NCBI GenBank assembly: GCA_029582155.1
Contig: CM055899.1
Location: 86,586,056 to 86,650,055, forward strand
Source of the DNA: Panopea generosa
Lineage: Eukaryota; Mollusca; Bivalvia; Adapedonta; Hiatellidae
Direction: 5' to 3'
Length of the DNA stretch: 64,000 bases
This document shows, one piece after another, positions 1-11,250 of the stretch. Numbering within the stretch: the first letter of the stretch is position 1; each line of letters opens with the position of its first letter. Under the pieces are notes generated by a model. It made no database searches, was not told the origin of the DNA, and was given only the letters and a program-made list of their open reading frames with translations. The translations under genes and the position numbers were made by a program.

Positions 1-835
1 GATTATAACATATCAAAATAACCCCTAACTAGTTAAAAACAACTTAAATGTTTTTTGCGATCTGTGTAGATGTTGACCCAGATCAGCCATCCATGCAATC
101 TGAGCAGGGTCTACACTGTTTGCTACTCAGTCAATAAATTATAAAAAAAACACCCTATAAATCAGGAATAAAGAATGGTCCATTTATAAACCATGTGATG
201 AATAAAGGGATAATATTAAAATAAAATAATCATATAATTACCTTATTAAGCTTCAATTTTTCTTTGGCGGCACTTTTTGTCTCTTTCTTTCTCGCGTTAA
301 GCTTCTGCATCCATTATTGCACGATAAGAAACGAATGATAAGATTTTTATTTCATACCCTTTTAAAGTAAATTAAGATGAAGCCAAGTTGAGCAGTATTT
401 TTTGACATGCCACTTTGTTATTAATACTGTGTATTCTACCTGCCATTTTACCCCCATTTAACATCATTACCCATTCTAGTTCCCAGGACAAATATGAATT
501 TCTCACCTTTTTAAGAAGTGCCAAATGGAATATAATGTCTACATCTATATTGTACAAGGTATATGCTACTGTCAATCTACCTGACATCCTACTGTGCTCT
601 CCAAATTTCCCCCAAGGACTACATTCACACCATGTGGTAATATACATTGGAGACATAATGCCCCCCTCTGTCTGCATACTGCACACAGTGCCTCCATAGA
701 TCACCCCATGTTTAATAACCCCTGGGTTAATGACAGGATGTATGTAATATTACATCATTTTATGGCCTATTGCTAATTTCAACATTTTCAGTTAAATTAG
801 AGGGTTTGTATCAATTGTACATTGCTACTAAAAAT
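1..835. other. AT-rich stretch, no gene recognised
   Basis: Overlapping short open frames on both strands around 370-780 have no recognisable domain, no convincing splice sites and no repeat structure. I see nothing that supports a gene here. Confidence 0.5.
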
Positions 836-838
836 CAT

Positions 839-1225
839 GTAACGTCCGTCCCCTTTTTGTAACGTCCGTCCCCTATTTTTTAAAGTGAATTTAAACATTC
901 AATTTTAATGCAAATTCTCTTAATTTTTGTTTCCTAAACAAACATGTGTATAAGAAATTTAAGAAAGTATTCTTCCATGAGATTGTAGCTATAAAATTTT
1001 ATTAAACACCACAATTCATTGATCTTGCATTATGAATTTATTAAAAAAGTCTATAATATGGTCAATATATATATTTATTAATATTTTTTTTTTATTCAAG
1101 TCTAAACAGCACACTGCTAACATAAAATACTTTTATAAAGTGAAAAAAAATGTGAAAAGATGATAAAAACATAGATTTATTATTTGTATATATAGGGGGA
1201 CGGACGTTACGGGGACGGACGTTAC
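839..1225. mobile_element. 387-bp inverted-repeat element (MITE-like) with doubled GTAACGTCCGTCCCC ends
   Basis: The 15-mer GTAACGTCCGTCCCC occurs twice at the left end (839-853, 859-873) and twice in reverse complement at the right end (1196-1210, 1211-1225). With the flanking CATG the outer arms match perfectly over 18 bp (836-853 against 1211-1228). The interior is AT-rich and non-coding. ATG or CATG flanks both sides and may be the target duplication, but it is palindromic and so ambiguous. I do not recognise the superfamily. Confidence 0.6.
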
Positions 1226-1370
1226 ATGTCAATTTTACATTTTAGTGTATATTTTCCTTAAATATGCTCAGACCAAGTTTTATTTAACTTTTTTTACGAT
1301 AGTACATGGATATGTATGTCAGCAGGTGAATGTATTATTCTGTTTATCTTTTTGGAAGAATATATGGCGG

Positions 1371-1385
1371 GGGGACGGACGTTAC
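1371..1385 (-). repeat. Third right-arm copy of the GTAACGTCCGTCCCC motif
   Basis: An exact reverse-complement copy lies 145 bp beyond the right arm of the 839-1225 element. It could be a second boundary, a solo end, or part of a larger composite element. Confidence 0.6.
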
Positions 1386-2899
1386 AGTTTTTTTGTCACA
1401 AATTGAAATTTTCTGATGTTAGGTATTTTTTTCACAAATACACTATTTTAACAGTAAAAATAAAACTCTCCTTTTGAATCACATACAATAGCAAAGCATA
1501 GGAAGGAAAATAAACATTCATTTAGTACATATTCATATATTTATGAATAAATAAGAGAACAAAGGTTTTAATTTAATTTTTTCCATTACGAAGTAGTGGT
1601 ATCGTTCAAAAGTCTACATAAGAAAAACGACTTAGTTGATTATGAAAAGCCATACATCAAAATAAAAGTAATTCAAATATCTATTGATAAATTCTAATAA
1701 AATGGGTAAATGAGCAACTAAATGAATTTTATGTGTATTTAAATAATGGGTAAATTTTAGATGCTAACACATTACGCCCTAAAACAGTTGTTTTGAGCCA
1801 TTAAAAGCGCTCTTAAAAAAAAATCATGGATTTTTGCATGAAAAAAAAAAAAAGTACACTTAGGTAATTATGTTATGTTATAGAAATAATGGTTTAATTT
1901 AGAATTTAACACATATATATATTTTTTTATTCATTTACCTGTTTTTTTAAAAAATTGGCCCATTTACTGTGCAACAGGCAATTTCAGTTTATACACAACA
2001 TAACTAAATATGTCAAAGCCGTTTAAAAACACAAAGTTTACCCCCTATTTTCACTTGTTAGGGGTAAATTTGCTACACCCCCTCACCCCCAATCACTTTA
2101 TCTGGGTTTGTGTAAAGTTACACAATAGTAGTTCTACTGATATTCATTTTGGGGTACATCCTCATCAGGGATACCTGATTGACCCTAAAATTAAGTCCTC
2201 GCCCTAACATGTTTTCATCTTTATTTAAATGTAAAAGTACGGAAATATACTTTATATGTCAAATTTATTTTATTTGTATTGTTTTTTATTGATTTACTAT
2301 AACAATCACTTTTTTTATAGAACAGAAAAAAGTTGGTGTCCATGTGTTTATAATATTTCATTATTATGACATTTTCTCCTACATGGTAATTTTAACCCTA
2401 AACACAGACTTGCCAAGTAACCCTAAACACAGGTATAATTTTGTCTGGCCTAATCTGTAAAATTTTTGTATTGAAAATGACAACTAACTCTACAATTTGT
2501 GTTTTGAATATATTCCCTTGAACAGTTGAATTTAAAAAAAAAAGATACCTTATTTTATTGCTGTCTGAAAAGCATCAGAAGTAGTAGCAAGTGGCATTGA
2601 TTTAACATTTATTGTTCTGTTCCACAGTGGCATGACAGCATTATAAAGTATAAAGCATTCCTCTCATATGATGTATTAAGCCTTTGATAATATTTTTACT
2701 TTAATTTTTTTTTCGTAAATGGAGAATAAAACAGATGGGTTATGCATGAAATGTCAAGATTTGAAATATTCTATCGGTCAGGTTATTTTATTTACTTGAA
2801 GCAAATATTGATTTAACATAACTTTAGACATTAATGAATGATTGGTTGTTTCTTTTATAGTGGTCTTGTATCTGAGTTGATCAGATCTTCAGAAATTCA
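1386..2899. other. AT-rich stretch, no gene recognised
   Basis: Mostly A/T homopolymer-rich sequence. A 65-codon open frame at 2010-2207 resembles no family I know. No tandem or terminal repeats are evident. Confidence 0.45.
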
Positions 2900-3198
2900 G
2901 TTGTTGTTGTTGTTTTTGTATGGTGTTCAGTGTCTCTTTGCACAATTTTTCAGCCATTTTGCGATAATGTCCACCTATGGTACTCTACACTGAAGCATCG
3001 TGTTACAAACACATAGTATATCCCACCCAGTCACATTATTTTGACACTGGGCAGACCTAGAACTTTCCTGCTAAGCGCCAAGCAAGGAAGATGCTAGTAC
3101 CATTTTTTAAGTGTTTAGAATGACCCAGCTGGGATCAGACCAACTACCTTCCGCATGTGAGCCGAAGGCTTTAGTCCTTAGTCAAACCACTGCAGCAA
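2900..3198 (-). mobile_element. tRNA-derived SINE, family SINE-A, minus strand
   Basis: Read on the minus strand it has a tRNA-like head: an A-box-like segment at 3172-3193 and a B-box-like GTTGGTCTGATCCC at 3131-3144. A body follows with the family's CTTCCTTGCTTGGCGCT segment, and a simple (CAA)n tail appears on the plus strand as GTTGTTGTTGTTG at 2900-2913. The body matches copies at 3385-3655, 42062-42640 and 59820-60275. Its polymerase III promoter is decayed and it has no coding capacity. Confidence 0.65.
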
Positions 3199-3384
3199 TA
3201 CTAGAAATCAGTAAGGATCTATTTTATGGATTTTTGATCATGATCTTTGTGTCTTGGCCAGCTGTTAAAATTGTATTAGATCACAGAACACAAACATTCA
3301 ATGTCCTCTACATTTATTCAGTTTGTGATGTTTGGTATACAAAATTTGTCTTTCAGTCAGTGAATGATTTTATCTACATTATAA

Positions 3385-3655
3385 TGGAACAACAGCAGTG
3401 GTCAGAGTGTCAGCCTTGCATGCAGAAGGCTGTGGGTTCAATCCCTGGCCTGGTCATCCAAATACTTGAAAAATGGTATAGAAGCTTCCCTGGTTGTTGC
3501 TTCAGTCTAGGTCTGGTCTGTCCCGTGTTAGAATAATGTTGGCCAAGTGTCAGTATAATTTGAGCGGATGGAGTATTATACCAGGTGTCTGTGGCATTAA
3601 AGCAGTGGGGCAGCACTCGGAATACTGTCTCAAGCTTGACACCATCACAATATTA
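3385..3655 (+). mobile_element. tRNA-derived SINE, family SINE-A, plus strand
   Basis: The head has an A-box-like GTGGTCAGAGTGTC and the B-box-like GGGTTCAATCCCT near 3434-3446. The SINE-A body follows (GAAGCTTCCCTGGTTG, then AGTGTCAGTATAAT) and ends near GACACCATCACAA. It lies head-to-head with the minus copy at 2900-3198, about 190 bp apart. Overlapping open frames on both strands at 3110-3680 come from this repeat and are not genes. Confidence 0.65.
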
Positions 3656-4041
3656 ATGAAAATTGTTGAAAGTGACACTTAACACCCCATTCAACGAAGT
3701 ACAAACACAGCAGTGGAATAACCAAGATTTCAATATGGCAAATGAAAAGCAGCAGCAAGTTGAGAAACTTGAACACTTGCCACATGTTTACCTTGCAGCC
3801 CTTCAAAGTGAAACCGGAGTGATAAAAGAAAAATGATTTTAACCACAGAGTTACTAGGTTCGTATCCATCAATTCCAGGAAGATAACTTTTGTTTATTTT
3901 CCCAGACTAGATTTTCTGATGAATTATTAATTTTCCTGACATGTTATATTATTATGGTAAAACGTAATCAATTGTACATATATGTTAATAGATTGCTGCA
4001 GAAATTCATGCCAGTCCTAGCTCTTAAAGTTGGTTTAGATC

Positions 4042-5425
4042 TCCTATATGGGGGTATTCCTGAGTAAAGTGGTCTAATAGACTGATTCAAGATCAATTAC
4101 CTCTCTCTTGTGGGGTCATGGGTTTGAACCTACCTTATCCCAAAACCTTTCGACATTGTGAGAAAATTACCCAGTTATTTATGAAAGGATTGTGGTTCTA
4201 CTCAGACATTTTGCCAGTACCTTGAGGAAGGTCCAGGGTGGTGGTTCTACTGAGATGTTTTGCCAGTACCTTAACGAAGGTCCAGGCTGGTGGTTCTACC
4301 GAGATGTTTTGCCAGTACCTTGGGGAAGGTCCAGGCTGGTGGTTCTATGGAGATGTTTTGCCAGTACCTTGAGGAAGGTCCAGGCTGGTGGTTCTACTGA
4401 GATGAGGAAGGTCCAGGATGGTGGTTCTACTGAGATGTTTTGCCAGTACCTTGAGGAAGGTCCAGGCTGGTGGTTCTACTGAGATGAGGAAGGTCCAGGA
4501 TGGTGGTTCTACTGAGATGTTTTGCCAGTACCTTGAGGAAGGTCCAGGATGGTGGTTCTACTGAGATGTTTTGCCAGTACCTTGAGGAAGATCCAGGCTG
4601 GTGGTTCTACTGAGATGTTTTGCCAGTACCTTGAGGAAGGTCCAGGATGGTGGTTCTACTGAGATGTTTTGCCAGTATCTTGAGGAAGGTCCAGGATGGT
4701 GGTTCTACTGAGATGTTTTGCCAGTATCTTGAGGAAGGTCCAGGCTGGTGGTTCTACTGAGATGTTTTGCCAGTACCTTGAGGAAGGTCCAGGCTGGTGG
4801 TTCTACTGAGATGTTTTGCCAGTACCTTGAGGAAGATCCAGGCTGGTGGTTCTACTGAGATGTTTTGCCAGTACCTTGAGGAAGGTCCAGGATGGTGGTT
4901 CTACTGAGATGTTTTGCCAGTACCTTGAGGAAGATCCAGGCTGGTGGTTCTACTGAGATGTTTTGCCAGTACCTTGAGGAAGGTCCAGGATGGTGGTTCT
5001 ACTGAGATGTTTTGCCAGTACCTTGAGGAAGGTCCAGGATGGTGGTTCTACTGAGATGTTTTGCCAGTACCTTGAGGAAGATCCAGGCTGGTGGTTCTAC
5101 TGAGATGTTTTGCCAGTATCTTGAGGAAGGTCCAGGATGGTGGTTCTACTGAGATGTTTTGCCAGTATCTTGAGGAAGGTCCAGGCTGGTGGTTCTACTG
5201 AGATGTTTTGCCAGTACCTTGAGGAAGGTCCAGGCTGGTGGTTCTACTGAGATGTTTTGCCAGTACCTTGAGGAAGATCCAGGCTGGTGGTTCTACTGAG
5301 ATGTTTTGCCAGTACCTTGAGGAAGGTCCAGGATGGTGGTTCTACTCAGTTTTATGTATGATGATGTGCTACTAAAGTATTTCTCTGTCAATAAAAATGG
5401 ACGCTATAATTTGTTTTACCTCTAC
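4042..5425 (+). mobile_element. SINE-B copy expanded internally by a minisatellite
   Basis: The head at 4042-4140 (TCCTATATGG, GTGGTCTAATAGACTG, GGGTTTGAACCT) matches the tRNA-Leu/Ser-like head of the cleaner SINE-B copy at 29437-29640. The body motif GTGGTTCTACTCAG appears at about 4191 and again at 5335-5348. The tail (GTCAATAAAAATGGACGC) lies at about 5387-5404. Between the two body motifs lies the 49-bp array, so the array is an internal expansion of the SINE. Confidence 0.6.
4192..5347 (+). repeat. 49-bp minisatellite, about 23 units, with a 441-bp higher-order period
   Basis: The unit contains GGTGGTTCTACTGAGATG, TTTTGCCAGTACC and TTGAGGAAGGTCCAGG. Spacing between successive units is exactly 49 bp (4271, 4320, 4369). 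Two units near 4400-4500 carry an internal deletion joining GAGATG to AGGAAGG. A diagnostic GTATC variant pair at 4675 and 4724 recurs at 5116 and 5165, exactly 441 bp (9 units) later. An open frame at 4192-4482 is an artefact of the repeat. Confidence 0.9.
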
Positions 5426-6744
5426 ATACCCAGTGATGTGTAAAACTTAATAGCGTGTGTTCAGTAAATGCTCTGATTCAAGACAATTTAAGAAAACCCA
5501 GTATTGATTTGAGATGACAATAATTCCAATCTAACTTTCATATATGTATTAAAAGCATTTTCATTGGACAACGTCAATTTTTTAATGACTTTTATTTTCC
5601 AATAAGACCTCTGGCACCGGACTACTTTTTACATTTTTCGCATAAACGATGAAGCATCAACATTTTGATGGTCGGTTTAATATAATATGAAGAAAAATGA
5701 TGTGCATCACTGTTCCACATTTATTTTAATAATATCTTCGGACTTTATTTGATTTGGGCATGATTTGACATTCATTTTCACATGCATGAAAAACAGAAAA
5801 AAACAGTTAATCCTATAATATTGTCCATTTCATACTCATTGTTTATTAAATGAGTTCACATCTTTGAAAACACATAAACTATGAATGAGTTTATCATGTG
5901 TATGATACAAGTTCAGTGCAGTATCACTTGTAAAACTGTCTGACGCTCATGATTGAAACTGAGTCTGAACACCTAACAATAGACATCTTTGCTTACCCAA
6001 CGTCAGACTTTTTCTAAAATGGCAATTGTAACAATAGACATCTCTGCTTACCCAACGTCAGACTTTTTCTAAAATGGCAATTGTAACTTCTTAGAAAAAC
6101 AACTACCCAATTCTTGCAAGGGAAGTCAATGCATCTCGAAAAATTAAAAGTTGAACGTTCCCTTTTAATTGGTTTCTCAGTGTGTTCGATACATGCCTGA
6201 GGTATTTTTGTATTTATATGGGCAAAATTGTAATCTACTTCAAATGCCAACTACTTTTCGTTAAGTGTTATAACCCGATTGGTTTTGTTTAAAACTCGTA
6301 TTTCAACTGATAATGAAGGTAATTCATCTGAGGCAATTGAAATGTTCTAAGTAAAGTATATTATACAAATCGGAGAATTTGATTTCATTCCCAACAAAAG
6401 GGTTCTTGTAACAAATTCCATTGATGCAAATTTGTTTTGGATTGCGATCTGGAGTTGAATGTCCCATAAAACGGATTATCAGAAAATGTTAGTTTGTTTA
6501 TTTTAGTGAATTGTATAATAATTTCTTACATCTTATATAAGGCATGTGCGATATCGTGGACTAGGTGAATTTCATGAGGAATCAGTTCCTTGTTCAAGGG
6601 TTACAACACAGGATCTTGATGGAGAAATTATTTTTGGTTTTGTTAACATGCACATTGTTCGTGGTTTCTGTCAGCCTGTGTATCTTTGTCTCGGAGAAGC
6701 TATTGTATGTATTAGATTTCGTTTCTGGTCTTGGATCCTACCTA
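5426..6744. other. AT-rich stretch, no gene recognised
   Basis: Apart from the short tandem duplication at 5975-6084, I see no gene or repeat. Two overlapping open frames of about 70 codons at 6546-6777 run into the minisatellite that follows and show no domain. Confidence 0.45.
5975..6084 (+). repeat. Tandem duplication, two 55-bp copies
   Basis: The block starting AACAATAGACATCT and ending GGCAATTGT is repeated at 5975 and 6030 with one visible substitution (CTTTG/CTCTG). The near-identity suggests a recent duplication. Confidence 0.9.
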
Positions 6745-7112
6745 CATGTGTCTAAATGGGGATATTTCTACATGTGACGTGTGTCTGAACAGGATCATGT
6801 CTACATGTGACATCTATCTGAATGGGATCATGTCTACATGTGACGTGTGTCTGAACGGGATCATGTCTACATGTGATATGTGACATGTGTCTGAATGGAT
6901 TCATGTCTACATGTGACATCTAACTGAGTAGGATCATGTCTACATGTGACACCTACCTGAGTGGGATCATGTCTACATGTGCCACTTACCTGAGTGGGAT
7001 CATGTCTACATGTGACACTAACCTGAGTTGGATCATGTCTACATGTGACATGACATGTGCCTGAATTGGATCATGTCTACATGTGACATGTGTCTGAATA
7101 GGATCATGTCCG
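6745..7112 (+). repeat. 33-bp minisatellite, about 10 units
   Basis: The unit is CTGAATGGGATCATG followed by TCTACATGTGACATGTGT. Starts at 6785, 6818 and 6851 give a 33-bp period, with one 40-bp unit at 6851-6890. The same unit begins the array at 10636, beyond the piggyBac-like element. Confidence 0.9.
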
Positions 7113-7984
7113 GGGTTCCCCACAGGAAGAAATGCAAGCACCAGGGTAAGAGCATGTAAACACCTTCAACACATTTTCAAGCGCTGTGTAAGGCACTCAT
7201 TGAAATATATTTCATTGAAATATATAGTAAAACTTGTATTAACCCTTTGCCTCATATAGGTATTATCATATCAACCATGCTAACCAATACTGTGTACTCC
7301 TTATCTCAATATCTGTCACGCTCAGGTAATGATAGCCAGATTACACTGTCCCCATGAAGGTATTAGGAACATGTTGATAATTTGACACCTTGCTACTTTA
7401 ACACATATTTCCAACATTAAAACTTCATTTTATGCTTTTTGTGTATATGGAAACTTTCTAGAGAAATTAATTCTCTTTGTCACAGTGTAAAGATTAAAAT
7501 TGTAAGGCAAATATTCAATGAAATATAGGAAACATGTACAGCAATCAAAACTAGATATATATCTACATGTTTGTTTTATTTTTTTAAATGAAATAAACAT
7601 AAAATTTAAATGTATATGCAAACTAGATCTACATAATAAAAAAAACAACACAAATCTAGTGTTTTTTGGTGACCTCATGTGACAGTAAAATTCCATTAAT
7701 GATGGAAACAAAGTCGCATATAAAAAATCTGATGCAAATTTCAATGTCCATTTCATCATTTGACATGTATGACCTATTTCTTTTCATATTTTTGGTATTT
7801 TATTTGTACATGCTGACGTCACTGAAATGTGACATTTAAAACTTAACACACGGTTCCAAATGTAGGGTAATTTTATAGCAATCATGTAGATGTTTTGTAT
7901 AAAACATGTGCAGGATGTAATAAATACATGCATTATGGTTGTTGTTTATGCGTATGCTATGGAAATAATATGAATCGTTATTAT

Positions 7985-8109
7985 AGGATTAAATTCTTTT
8001 TTTCTTCTGGTTTTTATGCATGTGTAAAGAATGTCGAATCATGCACAAATCAAATAAAGTCCAAAGGATTTGACATTCTTTACACATGCATAAAAAAGAA
8101 TTTAATCCT
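7985..8109. repeat. Imperfect 125-bp hairpin inside TTAA-B1
   Basis: The left arm 7985-8035 and right arm 8072-8109 are reverse complements over about 38 bp. The left arm carries about 13 extra bases (TTTCTTCTGGTTT). The loop is about 36 bp. Both arms share AGGATTAAATTCTTTTT and TATGCATGTGTAAAGAATGTC-like sequence. It may be a fold-back duplication or a small-RNA precursor; expression cannot be judged. Confidence 0.85.
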
Positions 8110-9790
8110 TATTATTCCAATTCTGATGATTATTTTAAGTTTCAGACTCCTCAAGTGAATGAAAAAACAATCCAAAAAAAAACTATACGCTGCAAAGTAA
8201 ACGCGTAAGAATACTTCACCTCTGTCCTGGTTGACATCAAATTCTCTACATCTCATATCCAATAATATCAAAACGGCTACTATTTCCATTATCAGATGAA
8301 CTCTGTAACATTAGTTGGTTTATTGTAAAATGACAAAATATGTTGAGGAATAAAAATTAAACACACGCCTTTTTTATCTCTCGATTTAGACAAATAAAAA
8401 ATCAATAAATCCAGGAAATACCCACACAGAGTAGATGCTGACGTCATTGTTTAGTTTTTGTCTACACGATTGTTTTAAAAATGTGTCAATATTAAGGAAG
8501 GTCATATAAATCCACGCTCATTGATGGAGAATCCGAATTTGGAATGTTTTAAACGACTTTTACGTGCAAGGTTTGGGTAATTACATTGTCTCACAATCGT
8601 TCGCTTCTGAACTTCAACTACATGTACATGTTTTTATTTAATTTTTCCTGTTGAATAAATAGGTTGGTGGAAAGTTTTGACAATTGCTAGCATTCACGTT
8701 CGGTAAACATTGTGTTCAATTGTACAAAATACATCTCAAATCTGAACATATGTAACCTAATTTATTGTTTCTGGTCTGATTATGGCGCCCAGTTAAATCG
8801 CTGAATCAAAGAAATCTATAAAACAATAAACCAATAGGACAGCTAGGACTAGAGCTAACATTTGTTTTTGTTGTACTTTATTATTAAAATAAACGTGGAT
8901 CCGTTGTGCACGTCATTTAAGTTCGTATATTGTCAAAATGTCGATGCTTCTTTGTTTATGCGAGAAACGTAAAAGTAGTCCAGCTCCAGGGTTTTATCGA
9001 AAAATAAAAGTCTTTAAAAAATTGACGTTGTCTAATGAAAATGCTTTAAATACATATATGATAATGAGATTGGAATTATTAAAAATGATCCCTTCAATTA
9101 CGATACTAGCGAGAAAACAAATTTCATTTTAATACGGTAATTATTTTATTTATTTTGAAAATACAATCAATCTGCTTGTGAAGCGATAATTAATAAATCT
9201 TACAATGTGTAAATCTATTTACGAGTATGGGTGTATGTTTCTAATTAAATACCCGATTGGAAAAAAATTGTTCGATCTTTCAAAACACAGCGGGATTCTT
9301 ACTTAATTTTTCTTAATTGGCAAAATCTTATCGATATCAGTGATTTATTGCCCGCTGTTTGGTCAGTACGACACCATGATATACCCATGAATTTGTGTCA
9401 GCTGTGAAAACACAACAACTTCAAAAGTGCCGAAAGTCAGCTTGCGTGTAAACAAAGTTTTATTTCCTGCCAAAGGTCACGCGGGATGCACATTTCCAAA
9501 AATACACTGCCTTGTTTTTAGAAAATTGTATTTGACCCCAATTTATTTTTAGATAATACGCAAATCATGGAAAATTCTATCACTTTACATAATGCGACTG
9601 GGTGATGACCTCGCTTGATCACGCTTGACCTGTATGTTTGATTGGAAGCTATTTTTATAAAAACTTAAAATAGTAACACTATGATGTCATGGGTAATTTT
9701 ACTTGGGGAAATGTTATTTTGCACAAATGTAAACTTCCTGTCGCGGAAAATTAAGTATATGTGTGTTTTTTTTGCAATTGAAATACACGG

Positions 9791-10410
9791 GCGTGAATTG
9801 TCGTGATCATGAAGCTATCGATAATGGCTGGATTTGTTGTGATCATGAGGCTATCGATATAGGCGGGATTTATTATGATTATGAGGCTGTCGATAGAGGT
9901 GGGATTTATTGTGATCATTAGGCTATCAATAAAGGCAGGATTTATTGTGATCATGAGGCTATCGATAAAGGCGGGATTTGTCTTGATCATGAAGCTATCG
10001 ATAAAGGCGGGATTTGTCGTGATCATGAGGCTATCGATAGAGGCGGGATTTATTGTGATTATGAGGCTGTCGATAGAGGTGGGATTTATTGTGATCATGA
10101 AACTATCGATAGAGGCGGGATTTATTGTGATCATGAGGCTATCGATAAAGGCGGGATTTATTGTGATCATGAGGCTATCGATTAAGGCGGGATTTGTCGT
10201 GATCATGAAGCTATGGATAAAGGCGGGATTTGTCGTGATCATGAGGCTACCGATAAAGGCGGGATTTGTTGTGATTATGAGGCTGTCGATAGAGGCGGGA
10301 TTTGTTGTGATCATGAGGCTATCGATAAAGGCGGGATTTATTGTGATCATGAGGCTATCGATAGAGGCGGGATTTATTGTGATCATGAGGCCTTCGATAC
10401 AGGTGTGGAA
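9791..10410 (+). repeat. 36-bp minisatellite, about 17 units, near the right end of TTAA-B1
   Basis: The unit is GATCATGAGGCTATCGATA then AAGGCGGGATTTATTGT, with starts at 9805, 9841 and 9877. Because 36 is a multiple of 3, both strands stay open for 190-210 codons; these repetitive frames are not genes. Most units contain TATCGATA or a one-base variant. Confidence 0.9.
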
Positions 10411-10635
10411 AGCAATCTCTGAGAGGCATAGGGGTTAATCAGTTAAAGTCATCATATTTAGTATATTTCATTTAAGCCTTAAAAATGAGAAAAGATATGC
10501 AAAGAAAAATATTGATTAAGAGGAAAGTAAGCTTTTGCGAAATTTTATTAAAGAATTCAAGTGCTTGGGGAATTCGATTTGTGACAGTCAAGCGCTGTGG
10601 TGCCCCTGTACTTCATTGACCTGTGGAGAAGCCTG

Positions 10636-11250
10636 ATGTCTACATGTGACATGTGTCTGAATGGGATCATGTTCTTATATGACACATGTCTGAATGGGAT
10701 CATGTCTACATGTGACACATGTTTGAATGAGATCATGTCTACAGTCATGTATCACATGTGACATGTCTGGATCATGTGACACCTGTATGTCTGTGGTAAT
10801 GTCATATATTTCATATTATGTCTGGGATCATGTCTGCATACAACACCTGTCTAGGTTCATGCCTGTGTGTGGCACCTGCCTAGGTTCATGCCTGTGTGTG
10901 ACACCTGTCTAGGTTCATGCCTGTGTGTGGCACCTGCCTAGGTTCATGCCTGTGTGTGATACCTGTCTAGGTTCATGCCTGCATGTGACCCCTGTCTAGG
11001 TTCATGCATGTGTGTGACACCTGTCTAGGTCCATGTCTGTAAGTGACCTGCCTAGGTTCTTACCTGTATGTAACACATGTCTTGGTTCATGCCTGTATGT
11101 GACACATGTCTAGGTTCATACCTGTGTGTGACACCAGTTTAGGTTCATACCTGTAAGTGACACTTGTCTAGGTTCATGCCTGTATGCGACACTTGTCAAG
11201 GATCTAGCCTGTTTGTCACATATGTATGTGTACATGTGACACATGTCACA
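10636..11250 (+). repeat. Compound minisatellite, 33-bp units grading into 29-bp units
   Basis: 10636-10790 has the 33-bp TCTGAATGGGATCATG unit also present at 6745-7112. From about 10821 the unit becomes TCTAGGTTCATGCCTG plus TGTGTGACACCTG, 29 bp (10881 to 10910). The shared TCATG and GTGACACCTG blocks show that the 29-bp unit is a derivative of the 33-bp one. Confidence 0.85.

Larger units (their letters stand above)
7239..10438 (+). mobile_element. piggyBac-like element TTAA-B1, non-autonomous, 3.2 kb
   Basis: The left end TTAACCCTTTGCCTC at 7239 and the right end GAGGCATAGGGGTTAA (10423-10438) form imperfect inverted termini with TTAA, the hallmark target of piggyBac. The first 250 bp align with the left end of the element at 34376 (shared CTCATATAGG, GACACC and GAGAAATTAATT segments). 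An inner segment at about 9398-9430 (GTCAGCTGTGAAAACA) aligns with about 35728-35760. The 64-codon open frame at 8938-9132 has no recognisable domain. No transposase is readable. The right-end match is weaker than the left. Confidence 0.5.

Noticed and set aside
8938-9132. 64-codon frame starting with ATG inside TTAA-B1
   Set aside because: No domain or transposase motif; frames of this length are common by chance in this window.
9751-10438. Opposed 187- and 211-codon open frames
   Set aside because: Both come from the 36-bp tandem array; the unit length preserves frames on both strands.
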